NCBI GenBank assembly: GCA_963575745.1
Contig: CAUYUJ010016349.1
Coordinates: forward strand, 554,402-618,401
Direction of reading: 5' to 3'
Length of the DNA: 64,000 bases
Source: Prorocentrum cordatum
Lineage: Eukaryota; Sar; Dinophyceae; Prorocentrales; Prorocentraceae
In this document: in pieces, positions 35,620-48,600 of the stretch
Layout: every line of letters begins with the position of its first letter
Position numbering within the stretch: position 1 is the first letter of the stretch
The notes under the pieces: generated by a model
The model's input: only the letters and a program-made list of their open reading frames with translations
The model's database searches: none
Told to the model about the DNA's origin: nothing
Position numbers and translations under genes: made by a program

Positions 35620-38600
35620 GAACTCTCACTACTAATTATTGATACCCCTCCGGGGCACGCTGTTTTTCAATTAAAGTGTTTCTTCTGGGGCCCGCACCTT
35701 GTTTTTAAAAGGGAGCACGATGGGGTCACCAAACTAGGCCACTGGCCGCCGTCCCCTGGTTTACAACAACAGCGGCTCCCGCCGGATCGCGCTCTCGAGC
35801 GGGACGTCTACACAATGTATACAGGACTTGCACTCTCGCGTGGGACTCCCTCGCCATTTATTCAGACGCCGCGCCCTCGACACTCAGGACTCACGGACTC
35901 GATGTGGATTTCCTGAGATGGGAATCGCGTTATCGCTCGAAACTTCCTCTGCTCGACCTGGCCGCCTGGGCCCGCCTTCCCGACCCGCTTGTTAGGGTCT
36001 ACCCGCCCGATCTGCCCGTCTGGTTCTGCCACGTTCTTTCTGCGCCTAGCCTCTGTCCTGCTACTCTCTCTCTCGTGCTCCACCCTCCTCCCTCCCCCAT
36101 TGTCCCTTCCTTCCATACGTCCTCTCTTCCCCTGCCTTAGAGGCTGCAAGAAATACAAGTTGCAGGTAAGAAAGGTATATAACCCCAATGGGTTACGCTC
36201 GAAGACGAAGAGGGCGGGTATCGATGGGTTTGGACATACGTGTTGAGTGGTCCGCGAGCAGATAAGAGCGAACAGTCTTAAAATTATTCTTGTTGTTGTT
36301 GATGAGACCGTGTTTCTGGGGCCCGGTTGCGTTTCGCCCCCGGGGTGGGCGCAACGCCACCGCGCAACGGTCGAGCGCGAGCGTGGTTGAGTTGCGACCT
36401 CCCCTCCGCGAGTTGCGCCCTCGAGTGCGCGAGTTGCGCCACCCCCTTGCGTGTCTTGTGCGGCTTTCGCGGCGAGCCCCATAGGGTTTTGCGGCACTCC
36501 GTATCCGATGTGTAGAGCATCCTGTACAGGCCGTATTGGATCTCGTACAGGCCGCATCGGATTTGTATAGGACCCGTGTTGGATTTGTATCGGGCTCCAT
36601 ACAGGCCGCATGGGTCGGATCCCATGCAGGCCGTATGTGATCTGTGTCGGATCCCATACAGGCCAGTGGGGATCTGTGTCGGACCCCGAACAGGCCGAAT
36701 GGGATCTGTATCCGATCCCATGCAGACCGTATTGGTTTTGTATTCCATACAGGCCGCATGGGATCTGTATCGGGCACCATTCAGGCCGTATTGGATTTGT
36801 ATCGGATCCCACACAGGTTGTATGGCTGTTTCGGATCCCATAGAGATCGGCCGTATGGGGTCTGTAGCGGATCCCATACAGGCCGTATGGGGTCTGTCTC
36901 GAATCCCATACAGGCCGTCTGGGATCTATTTCGGCACACACATACACACACACACACCTCATACGGTTCGTGGCCCCACAGGGGGCACAACCGAAGGTTT
37001 CGGGCCTATTTCGGCACACCCCTCACATTGCTCGTGGCCCCACGGGGGGCGCAACCAAAGGTTTTCGCGGCCCACAAAGGGGCTCCAGCGAATTCGGGTC
37101 CATGTCAGCACACACCTCACACGGTTCGCAACCGAAGGCATCGGGTCCATTTCGGCATGCCCCACAGTTTGTGTCCCCACAGGGGCGCAACCGAAGGCTT
37201 CGGGTCCATTTCGGCACACCCTTCACACAGTTCCAGGCCCCACAAGGGGCGCAATCGAAGGCTTCGGGCCTATTTCGGCACACCCTTCATTCGGTTCGTG
37301 GCCCCAAAGGTGGCACACCCGCAGTCTTCGGATCCATCTCGGCGCACCCCTCACACTGTTCCTGACCCCGCAGGGGGTGCAACCGAAGGCTTCGAGTCCA
37401 TTTCGGCGCACCCCTCACACGGATCGTGGCCCCACAGGGTGTTCCACGCTGGCTGTTGTAACATTCCCACAGAGTTGTAGATTTTATACCATCCCCATCG
37501 AGTTCCAAGTGGGTATTGTACCATCCCACCATCCCTAAGCGTTCCCAGAAGATCTTGGGCCATCCTTATAGGGTTCTCAGTAGATGCTGCATTCTGATTT
37601 CTAAAAGAGTAGTCGATTCTACCCCCCCTGGAATGAACGATCCACCTTTTCGTCGTACAATTTGCGTACGGTTCTGCCCCATCGTCCTTCCGAAATTTGA
37701 ACTCATACCATCCCAGCCCAGCCGGTATCGCCCCCCCGCCATCCTCTGCAATAAATACTATGCGCCCACTCTCGTGTATCAAAAACCATCAGTTTCCACA
37801 AATCCCTTGCAACACATGGGACGAGGTGCACACGCGCGCGTCGTCGCGCGCGCACGCCTAAATCCTTGAACAAAAACCTTCATCGTCGGAAGGGTTTCAA
37901 TATCGATTGTCACGAAAACATACAACAGCCACATGGGCAAAACGAATGTTCAAAACAAGTTAGCGCCCGCGCTCTTGCGAATCCTTTAGAAGAGGACAGG
38001 TTTTTCAAAAACTTATAAAATTCTTCCAAATTTGCCTCTCGCGCGCGCGTGTCAGAATCGTCCCAACGCCCTTGCGCACGTGCTGTCGCAAGAATCCCCC
38101 GCAACAAATGTGACTGAGCGCCCACCCGCGCATCGTCGCGCGCGCATGCCGCGATCCTTCAAAACCCTCACGTGTCGTATGGATTTCAGCACTGTCCCGA
38201 ACACATGTATAAACACATGGTGCTGCACCATCAGTTTACAAACATGTTTACTTTCCGGCTCCCGCGAATCCTGCAGAAGGTCATGAGTTTTTCACGCTGC
38301 CATGAAGTTCTGCCAAACGGGCCCCGCGCGCTGCACGTCGAAATCATCCGGGCGCCCTTGCGCGCGGGCAGGGAGGGGGGGGCACGACCCGTGTCAGATA
38401 ACACCATGCGGGCCCCTCTCGCGCGTCGGCCGCGCTCGCATGTCGAGCTACGCCAGAACCTTCATCGCCGACGCGAGGACGCCGTCGTCGTCGTCGGCGT
38501 GAACAGCATCGGCGCCGTCACTGGCCTTGCCGTCGTCGTTGTCACCATCGTCACCAGCATCGCTACCATCATCATCGCGCCTACCGTTGTCGACCTTGCC

Positions 38601-41600
38601 ATGATACCTTGTCCGCCAAGTCGCCGATTCGCCTTGAAGTGCCCGCTTGGAAGTGCCCAGCGGTCAGCGCCGCCGCGGCTGAGTCGGTCGCAACAAACTA
38701 GCTGGCCATTGCGCGCGCGAGCATGCGCGGGCTAGCGCGGCCGCAGCGATGCACCAGCCAACTCCATGCTCTCACCGCAATCGCCGCCGCTTGGGCTTTG
38801 CAGACCAAGTTGCGGGTGGGTGGGATGATTGCGCGAGCAGTGGAGTGGACAACTCATTGCGGACAGCAATTCATTGCACCCCATGTGATGCACTGCATGG
38901 GCTGCATCATATCGATTTCACAACACAGGTGGCCCCACATAGATTGCATCACACAGATTGCACCACATAGGTTACAGATCATCGATTCCAGATTGCACAG
39001 AATAGGCTGCACTACATAATTTGCACCACATCGATTGCAGAACATCTTTCGTTTCACACCGATGGTGCCACCTAGATTGCTTCACGGATGTAGCACCACC
39101 CATACGGCTCCAAACAACCAGTTTGGCGTCAACGCTGGTTACCATGGTTGTGATCAGGACATCTTTTGTTCTTCCAAACACGTGCCGTGATAGGCCTACG
39201 GGAATGCCAGGACGGTCGGACCTTGCTCAGCTTCGCGCGCAGTAGCGCGCGCAGCTCTCCCGAGGTGCCCGGGCTCCCGCCGCCAAAGGCGGGCGGCTTC
39301 CTCCGCGTCCTCGCGCACGCCGTCGACGGCCCCCTGGCGGACGCCTCCGACGCCGGCCGCCGGCGCCGCCAGCGGCTGGATGCGGAGCTGCGCGCGCACC
39401 GAGTGGACGTCGCCTGCCTGCACGGCCTCGACCCAGAGGAGCACACGAGTCGGTTGCGCGTGTGTAGGCCTCCGAGCAGATGGGGTCGGAGGATCGTGCC
39501 GCATGGCCGCTGCGGCTATATGTGGAGCCCGATTTTCTTCACGCAGGCGTCGCCGATGCATCGCCGACGTCGCCGATGCATCGGCGACGTATCGCCGATG
39601 CGGCGCAATCCTCCGACCCCATCTACTCCGACCCCATCTAGAAGGCCTTTAGCGTAAGAGTGAGCTCTCGCCGGAGTGAGCTTTGGTGTGGGCACGCCGG
39701 GGTCCCCAGACGGCTGAATGCGATACGATAGCAGCGGCCTGCGCGCTGGGGTTTATCCCCCTCGCGCCCCCCCCAAAGCCGCGCACCAAAGGTCACTCCA
39801 GCCTAGTGTCATTCCTACGGGCAGCCAATCGAAGAACAGAGAACTGCATGAACATAATAATCTCCCAGAGCTCCGCGCGGACCAGGCCCCCAGATCGGCG
39901 CCGGGCGCCCCTTGCGGCACCTGTGGAGCCGCCCCTGGCGCGTTCCGCACGCCATGGAGGGGGGCCCAGCGCCGATCCAAGAAATCCGCGCGCACCTCAG
40001 CGAAGTCATGTTCATGCCGTTTCTTTTTTTGAGCTGCGGCATCCGACGTCCAGACCCGACCGGGCCCCCAGGTTTTGGGACGTCTTCGTCGGTTCCCAGA
40101 GGTCTTCTCGTCTCCTGGTGCATTCCAGCAGCTGCGCCTCGTCGAGAGCAGTCCAGGGGTGCTCGGATCGTCCGGATCGGCCGCTAGAGGCCCGAGTTAT
40201 GGCCATAAGATTTGATATCCTCGCGTCGGGGAAACCACGAAGGAATGATTCTTGCTAGGTTCGGACTCTGAGGGCCCTCGCCGGGCCCCAGGGCCGTCCA
40301 AGGATGATTCTGGAGGGAAACCCAGTCCTGGGGAAAGGGGTCGAGCCCTCGGGGGTCCACGTGGTGAGAACATCACTGCACCCGGGGTTTTTCGTTGTCC
40401 CTGTTTGCTCGGGTCGGTCCCTCGCTCGGCTCTGTTCGGGTCCTGGTCCGTCCCTCGCTTCTTTCGGCCCTTCCTCGGGCCCCTCGCTCGTCGTTTCGGC
40501 GCCACGGGCAGGAGTGTTCGGCAGACGATCACCCGCGCGCAAATCAAAAAAGCACCCGGGGTCTGGGCCTGGGTCGTGAGAAGCCACGGCGTGGACAGAT
40601 CTCAGCCGGAGGTCCCGCGATCCCCTCCTACTCCTAGGCCTCCCAGAGAAAGTCGGATCAGATGGGGTCGGAGGGTCGCGCCGCATCGCCGATGCATCGC
40701 CGATGCGGCTCGATGCGGAGCCCGATGTTCTCCACGCCGACATCGCCGATGCATCGCCGATGTCGCCGATGCATTGCCGATGCATCGGCAAATGTATCGC
40801 CAACGTAGCGGTGACGCGGTGCGACCCGACCCCATCTAGGAGGCCTCTGTCTGCACTTCGCGGTGTGCCTCAGGCCGCATCGTTCTACGGATAAAGGGCC
40901 CCGGTGTTTGGAGCGGGGGCGGGAGAGCTTGCCGTGCTGTTCGGCGGAGATACAGAGTATCAATGGCACGCGCGCCGACCTTCAAAACTGCGCGTGTGAT
41001 CCGATCGTTCTTGGTGCAACTTCCTGATACTTCTTCAACGGCTGCACACCGATTGGGTCGTCTGCTGGGCGTGACATTGATACCTCCCCCTCATCCGCTT
41101 CCTCCTCCTCCTCCTCCTCCTCCTCCTCCTCCTCCTCCTCCTCCTCCTCCTCTCCCCGAGTTCTTTTCGAGACGCCCAGATGTCAACAGGAGGAGGGCGG
41201 GCGCGACGTCGCGGCGGCCTTCTTCGGCTGGGGCTACTGCGGGTATTCGAATGCAGAAAAGCAGGGCTGGACCTAAACGCTGTTTTGCTGGACTTCGGCT
41301 GTGTTTTGCTTTTCGCTTAGGGAGGGAAGTACAGGAAAGCAGGTGGAACAAGACGAACAACAACGTTTAGGTCCAGCCCTGCAGAAACTCATTGCGCAAA
41401 CATGAACTGTCGCAGGTCCACACGCATTTGTTGAGTCGGCGTTGGACCCCTGGCGGCGCCTCCGGCGCCGCCCCTTGCGCGATCCGCGCCCGGGGGGGGG
41501 GATCCAGCGCCGACCCAAGAGATCCGCGCAGACCTCCGAAAGGTGATGCTTACAGTCGGCGCATCAAATAGGAGGTCAGACTGCCAGCAGGTGGCCCATA

Positions 41601-44600
41601 CGGAAACCTCCTGTCCCCCAGGCGCCCGAGGAGGCCACCGAACAGCCGGGGCACCGCGTGGCGACTAAGATGGACGACGGAGTTGCCCCTAGATTACTTC
41701 TGGCAAGGTTTCTGGTCGCGTGTGCTTACTGGGTGCGCATGTTTTTGTGTTGTTTGCCCCCTTCTTCAAGAGGCCCCGAGCCGTTCCCTGGGGGCAGCTT
41801 TTTCGTCACGGGCCCGTTTTTGATGGCCCCGCGGCCAAGCAGCGGGGCCTGGGGGCCGAAATCGGGACAACATCGATCGGACACAACAGAAATCCGATTT
41901 TCGGGGACAGTCAGCACGCACAGCAAGGATGAGCCATCTTCCCAAATGTACCCTTGCATCTGCTCCTTCGACCCCATCCTCAGCGACTTTCGCTGGCCAG
42001 CCTCGTTCGAACAACGTGAACATGAGCCTCGGAGGCCCTTGCATCCTTACCACGCATCCTTAGGATGCGGGTTGACTGTTTGCGGTCGGGATCTTTGGGA
42101 TCGCATGTCGCTCCGCCGGCTCTGGCCCACCAATACCTCCGCGCGACACGCTGTCCTATCCTTGGTACCCCAGCGTCCTCGTCCCGAGCTTGTCCGAGCT
42201 TCCCGTCGAGCGGAGCCGAGCGACACGCCGTCCACTCGCGAAGCGCAGCGTGCCGCCGGGGCTGCCGCCGCGACACGCTCTCGAAAAATGTCTGGCCGTG
42301 CGGGTCCTTTCCATGGTAGATCGCGCGAGCTTTGTATACCGCCGTGCTTCCGTCTTCCGAGGACACAGGCGTGGTTTCGCGTGCGGTAATCGATGAGATA
42401 GCGCCGATTTAGCGTCAACTCGCGTCGATCAGCGTCGATGCAGCGTCGACGAGCGTCGGCTCGCAAGAGCCAGCAATATGGCACGGGGAGCCCTCTGCCT
42501 GGTGGCCACCGAACTGCCCAAACGTTCCTGTCCGTAGAATCGAGGCGCTGACAGCCCTCCGCCTCCACCTTCTGTGCCTCCCGACCTCCGCGGAAGGCGC
42601 GGAAGGCTCCCTCGAAAGTCACGGAGACCCCACGCCAGCCAAGGACACCCACACAGACCAAGTTGAACAAGGGGCGGAAGGTCATTAGGGCGGAAGGTCC
42701 GGAAGGATGCGGGTGAGGCTTGGCATCGCTCGGACGTGTGCATTTTTCTTTCGGCGAGGGCCATCGAGGAGCATCCTTGATCGTTTGGCGAAAACACCAC
42801 GTACGAAACCAAAAAAAAGCACATGGATGGACGTCCGAGCGATGGCCAGGAGGGGAGCAGGACCACTTCCGGGCTCAGGGGGGGGGGGCTCGGGCTGCCG
42901 GGCGCCGCCCCTCGGGCCCGGGTCGCGTGGAGCCTGTTTTCTTTTGGGGGCTCCGCCTCGGCCCGCCGTGGCCTTGGCGAGCACCTCTCTCGCTCCTGCT
43001 TGGCCTCGCTCGGACGTGTGCACTTTTCCTTCGGCGAGGAGCATCGAGGAGCATCCTTGATCATTTGGCGAAAAAAATACACCAGGCACGAAACCGAAAA
43101 AAAAAGCACAGGGAATGGACGCCCGAGCGATGGCCAGCCTGCGTTCTGGCGGTCCGCCCGGCAGCGCCACGAGACCGCAGTGGGGTCCTCTCCAGGGCTC
43201 GTCTCGGTGCCTCCGATGCGATGCAGCTCCGCTCCGGTGGCATCCGGTTCCGATTCGATTCGGCTTCGGATTCCGATTTTCGGGGGCAGAAAAGAGGGGG
43301 TGATGACTAGGGGGCGTGGATATCATGGCGTGGGCTATGATATTTCCCCAGATTTCATGGCGCCTCTTCTTATTTCATTACGTCCCTGGTCCCCCCGCTG
43401 GGCCGCGCACATGCCGCTGGTCATGATTTGCACCCCCCCTCTTGGACACCCCCCTCTTGGCCGCTCCCGAGAATTGGGACCCGATTTCTCAATGGAGGCC
43501 TACTAGCCTGCGGATGTCTGCCGATTCGGCTTTTCCCGACTCGGCTGCCGACCTCCGTCGATCCGATCCATGTCGATTTCCGATCCGACTTGTCGATTCG
43601 ATTCTGGGCTCTCCTGAAAGGGCACAGCACGATGCCGAACTCAGCGACGCAGCCGTCAGACCACCGAGCCACCGCCAAGCGCCGCGCACACGCGCGCAAG
43701 CCTAGCGTCCAGCCAATCCGAAACAGGCATTTTGGTTGTACCGCGGCTCGAGCAAACGAGTGTTTGTTGCACGAGGGGGCGTGGACGAACCGGGAAAATT
43801 ATGGGTTTCAAGTCCCATGGGGGAGGGGTGGAGCCCGGGGGGCTGGAAATCATGTTTTTCGTAGCCTCCCCCCCCCCAGGGCCGTTCGGCCCTGGGGGGG
43901 GGGATCGCACTAAAACCTGGTGGCCCGTGGAGCACCGCTCGAAAGGCCACCGGTTGGCACGTATCTTAACGTGAAGGTGGATGTAAAGTAGTGACAGAAG
44001 ACAGAACAAGGAGGAAAGGGAAGGATGACCATGGTCTCGAAGAGGCGGAGAGAAGGCCTTCTCAGAAGGCGGCGGGACTTCTCAGAAATCCTCGCGCCTT
44101 ATGAGGAGTCTGCTGCATTTCTGCGAAAGGCTGGGGACACTCCTGAGAAGACCCGGGGACGTCCAAGCCTCCTGAGAAGGCCCGCCCCTTCTCACTTCCC
44201 CCCGGGCTCGCCGCCGATCCTCGGCTATCCGTCTGGCCGTGCCATGACCGCAGGGGTTCTCTCAGAGGTTTTCGGCTCTTGGTGGCATGTGTTCCCGATG
44301 GGTGCTGCCTCCCCAAACGAAGGCCGGCGGCGAGGGCTTGAGCAACACATGTAAACATGACAGAGAGGCGCTGAGGGGGGGAGGAGGAGGAGGAGGAGGA
44401 GGAGGAGGAGGAGGAGGAGGAGGAGGAGGAGGAGGAAGAGGAGGAGGAGGAGGAGGACCTGAGACTCGTGGTCGAGGGGCAGCATACTTCCAAGGGGGAG
44501 CCTCTCCCAGGTACTTTGCCTCCCGGGGCCGCGGCGGCGACGGCGCCGCGGCCCCCGGCGGACACGCGGAGCGGGTGGCCGCCCTCGCCGCCGAGGCGCT

Positions 44601-44701
44601 GGGCGCGGCGCCGTGCGAGGCCCGCCTGCCGCAGGCGCTTTCGCGCGGCGGCGACGCCGCTCTCGACGAAGGCGACGACGACGACGACGCTCTCGCGACG
44701 A

Positions 44702-44733
<32 letters not shown>

Positions 44734-45161
44734 GCGACGGCGACGACGGCGTCGGCGACGGCGACGGCGGCGACGGCGACGACGACGCTGTCGACGACGG
44801 CGACGGCGACGACGGCGACGACGACGCTTTCGACGACGGCGACGGCGACGACGATGACGACGGCGACGACAACGACGACGACGACGAAGTAGGCGACAGC
44901 GGACGACGACGACGACGGCGACGACGACGGACGACGGACGACGACGACGCTGCCGGCGACGACGACGACGATGCTGACGACGACGACGGAGAAGACGACG
45001 AAACCGACGACGACGACGCTCTCGACGACGGTGGCGATGGACACGGCGGCGACGACAAGGGCAACGGCGACGGAGACGACGACAACGACGACGACCGAGG
45101 ACGCACGACGGACGATGGCGACGCTGCCGGCGACGACGACGTTGATGCTGACGACGGAGGA

Positions 45162-45251
<90 letters not shown>

Positions 45252-45312
45252 TGCGACGGCGACGATGGCGATGCCGTCGACTACGACGACGACGACGACG
45301 ACGACGACGGAC

Positions 45313-45344
<32 letters not shown>

Positions 45345-45372
45345 CCGCGATGACGCTGTCGACGACGCTGTC

Positions 45373-45404
<32 letters not shown>

Positions 45405-45663
45405 CGGCGACGACGACTACGACAATGACGACTCTACGACGACGACGACGGCGACGACGATGTCGACGATGACGACGACTACGACGACGACGGCGACGGC
45501 GGCGACGACGACGGCAACGCCGATGACGGCGTCGGCGACACGATGCTGACGACGACGACGATGACGGTGACGACGACGGCGACGGCCACGGCGACGGCGG
45601 CGGCGATGACGGCGACGACGATGACGACGACGACGACGACGGACGACGACGACGACGACGGAC

Positions 45664-45697
<34 letters not shown>

Positions 45698-48600
45698 GCG
45701 ACGGCGACGACGACGAAATCGAGGACGACGAATACGACGACAAAGACGACGACGAAAGCGACGACGGCGGCGGCGGCGGCGCCTGCCGCAGGCGCTTCCG
45801 CGTGGCGGGGCGGGGAGGGGGCGGTCAGGGGGGGGAGGTCGAATTTCAGCGGATGGTGTCGAAGTCTTCTGTCGCAGGGTGTGTGGGGGTCCCGTAAAGA
45901 TTGCGGGGGGGGGCCCGACAACGTTGGCTTTAAGCTGCAAGGATTCACGTCTGGGGCTGTTTTCACTGTTTTAGTGCTACGGGGAGGGAGGAGGGAGGAG
46001 GGAGGAGATACCCTCTTCCCTGATCGTCGGATTTGCATCCCAATCCAATGACGGTCGCGACCGGTTTGCTTCAAAATCGGCTGCTGATTCTCTCTCTCTC
46101 TCTCTCTATCTCTCCACCTCTCTCTCTCTCTCTCTTTCTCCCCCCCTCCCTCTCTCTTTTTTTCTATCCCTTTCCCGTTCTCCCGGCATAGACTTGCTTA
46201 CATCGAACCGCCAGAAGCAGGGTATATACATGTCCCTCACTCTCTGTCTCGCTCTCACTCGATGTCCCTCCCCCCTGCTCGGAAGCGCGCGGAGAGGCCG
46301 CACGTGCTCAAGGGGCATCGGACAGGGAGTCCAGCCCCCCCAGATGATCCAGGAGAGGAGGAGAGGGAGAAGGAGGAGGAGGAGGAGAAGGAGGAGGACG
46401 AGGAGGAGGAGGAGAGTGGATGGGGAGGGAGGAGGAGGAGGAGGAGGAGGAGGATGAGGATGAATTGGGAGAGTGGAGAAGGAGAGGAGGGGCGACTGAT
46501 GCTGGCTGCACGCGCAGGGGGGGCGGCGAGCGGGGGGACGGCCTTTCGAAGAAGGCGGCGTGCATGGTGCTTGGGGGGTGCTGCTCAGAAGCCTTCTTGG
46601 GAGCGCCCGGCACCGAGAGGGCCTCTTGCAATCCAAGCGGCCCCCCGCCTTCTTGGAATGCTGCCACGCTCGTCACTCCCCACTACCAACCAGACCATCC
46701 AAGCCCCACCCGAAGGCTTCAGAGATCCGACGCTTCGACAAACATCAGAGCGGCCAGTTTGTGGCCGTGTTCGGCTTCTGGGGGCCCTCGCCAGGCCTCG
46801 GGACCGTTCAAAAACGATTCAGGACGGAAAACCGGCCGTGGGGATCTGGTCCAATTTACCCACCATTCCCAGCGGGGGGGCGTCGGGGAACAGTGCAAAA
46901 CACACATATGGATCCGTACCCCCCCCCCCCAGCCCGAAATTTGGGGTCTTCTGGTTTGGTTGGGGTGGTCTGGTAGGCAGCCAGCTGGTGCCACGCCCGT
47001 GCGCGCGCCGCCATAGGTGAGGGATAAGGGGGGGGAGGCGAGTGACGACGGAGCAGGGAGGCAGGGAGGGGGGAGCGACGGACAATCAGGAGACGGAGGT
47101 GGCCAGGGGAGATCCCAGAAGCGCACGGAGACCCTTCGAGCCCTCGAACCTCGACCCTCATCACCCCGCACGTTCCTGCCCGCAGCCGCCCCGGCCCCAG
47201 GCCCATCGAGCCCTCCAACCTCGCCCCCCAGATATCCGACGTCGCCATTGTTTCGCAACGGGGCCTGGGCCCCCTCCCGGAGGCCAGCTCCGGGAAGGCC
47301 TCCGGCAAACGTATTGGGAACGAGTGGGAAAACGTTGCTGGACGTCTTCCTCCTCCTCCTCCTCCTCCTCCTCCTCCTCCTCCTCCTCCTCCTCCTCCTC
47401 CTCCTCCTCCTCCCCCTCCTCCTCCTCCTCCCCTTCCTCCTCCCCTTCCTCCTCCTTCATCCCGAGTGCCTCTGCCGCTGGTATACTGGGGCCCGTCGCG
47501 GGCGCCCGCAGGCCGACGACTGCCGAACGTTGCCCGCCGTCGCTCGCAGCGTCCCAAGCTCGGGGGAGCGTAAGATCGGAGGGCACCAACTATACACCAA
47601 CACCGATCCTGGCCCAGGATCACCCTGGGCCCAGGATCGGTGTATATGCCTTCTTGCGCAAGGCAGGAGGGCGTATACACCGATCCTGGGCCCAGGGTGA
47701 TCCTGGCCAGGATCGGTGGTGGTGTATAGTTGGTGCCTTCCTATAAGACCCGGGTTTGCCAGGACTCGGGTTCGCCATCGTTTTTTGGCGACCGCGCCTC
47801 GGATTTTGACGAGGAGGAGTTTCGTGGGACGTCTGCAGCGGGGGGCCTCGTCGAAATGCAGGCTCGGCCTCGTCGTTTTGTTTGACCACCTCGTCGGGGA
47901 TTTCCGAGTCCCCTGTACCCAGGTCTTACGTACCCCTGACAAACCCAGATAGCGGGGCAGTCCAAATCGCGTGAAACGCCCGTGGGAGACGCCTGTCAGG
48001 ACGTTGGGCAGGATGTTTGGTGGAGCTTGCAAGAGCTCGAGAGAGGAACTTCGCAGGAGCCCACGGAAGAGCTTCGGGGGAGCTGCGGGAAGGCCTCCGG
48101 CAAACGTAGTGGGAACGAGTGGGAAAACGCTGCTGGACGTCCTCCTCCTCCTCCTCCTCCTCCTCCTCCTCCTCCTCCTCCTCCTCCCTTCCTCCTCCTC
48201 CTCCTCCTCCTCCTCCTCCTCCTCCTCCTCCTCCTCCTCCTCCTCCTACTCCTCCTCCGCCTCCTCCTCCTCCTCCTTATCCTGCTCCTTATCCTGCCCC
48301 TCCTCCCCCTCCTCCTCCTTCTTCTCCTCCTCCTCCTCCTTGTCCTGCTCCTGCACCTGCTCCTGCCCCTGTGTACGTGCTGCCCACGGCGAGGGGGTGT
48401 CGGGGCCCTCGCCGCCCCGGTCCGCAGCCAGCCCAGCTCAGAGGGCGAGGGGGCGCCGCGCGCGGGCCGCGGCCGCCCGCAGCGCACAGATCGCGGGGCG
48501 GGCCTTCCCTGAGGTCTGGCCTCTGCTCGGCACGATTGACATCCGGGGGCGGCCAAGAGTCAGAGCGTGAATTGCCTACCCCGCCTTCGCTTCCAGGCAA

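Noticed and set aside
44062-46074. 670-codon open frame on the minus strand
   Set aside because: It is the GAC tract and its flanks read as Val/Ser/Arg runs; other frames of the same DNA are equally open.
46090-46170. CT tract as an acceptor region
   Set aside because: No open, protein-like segment with an AG follows within 200 bp.
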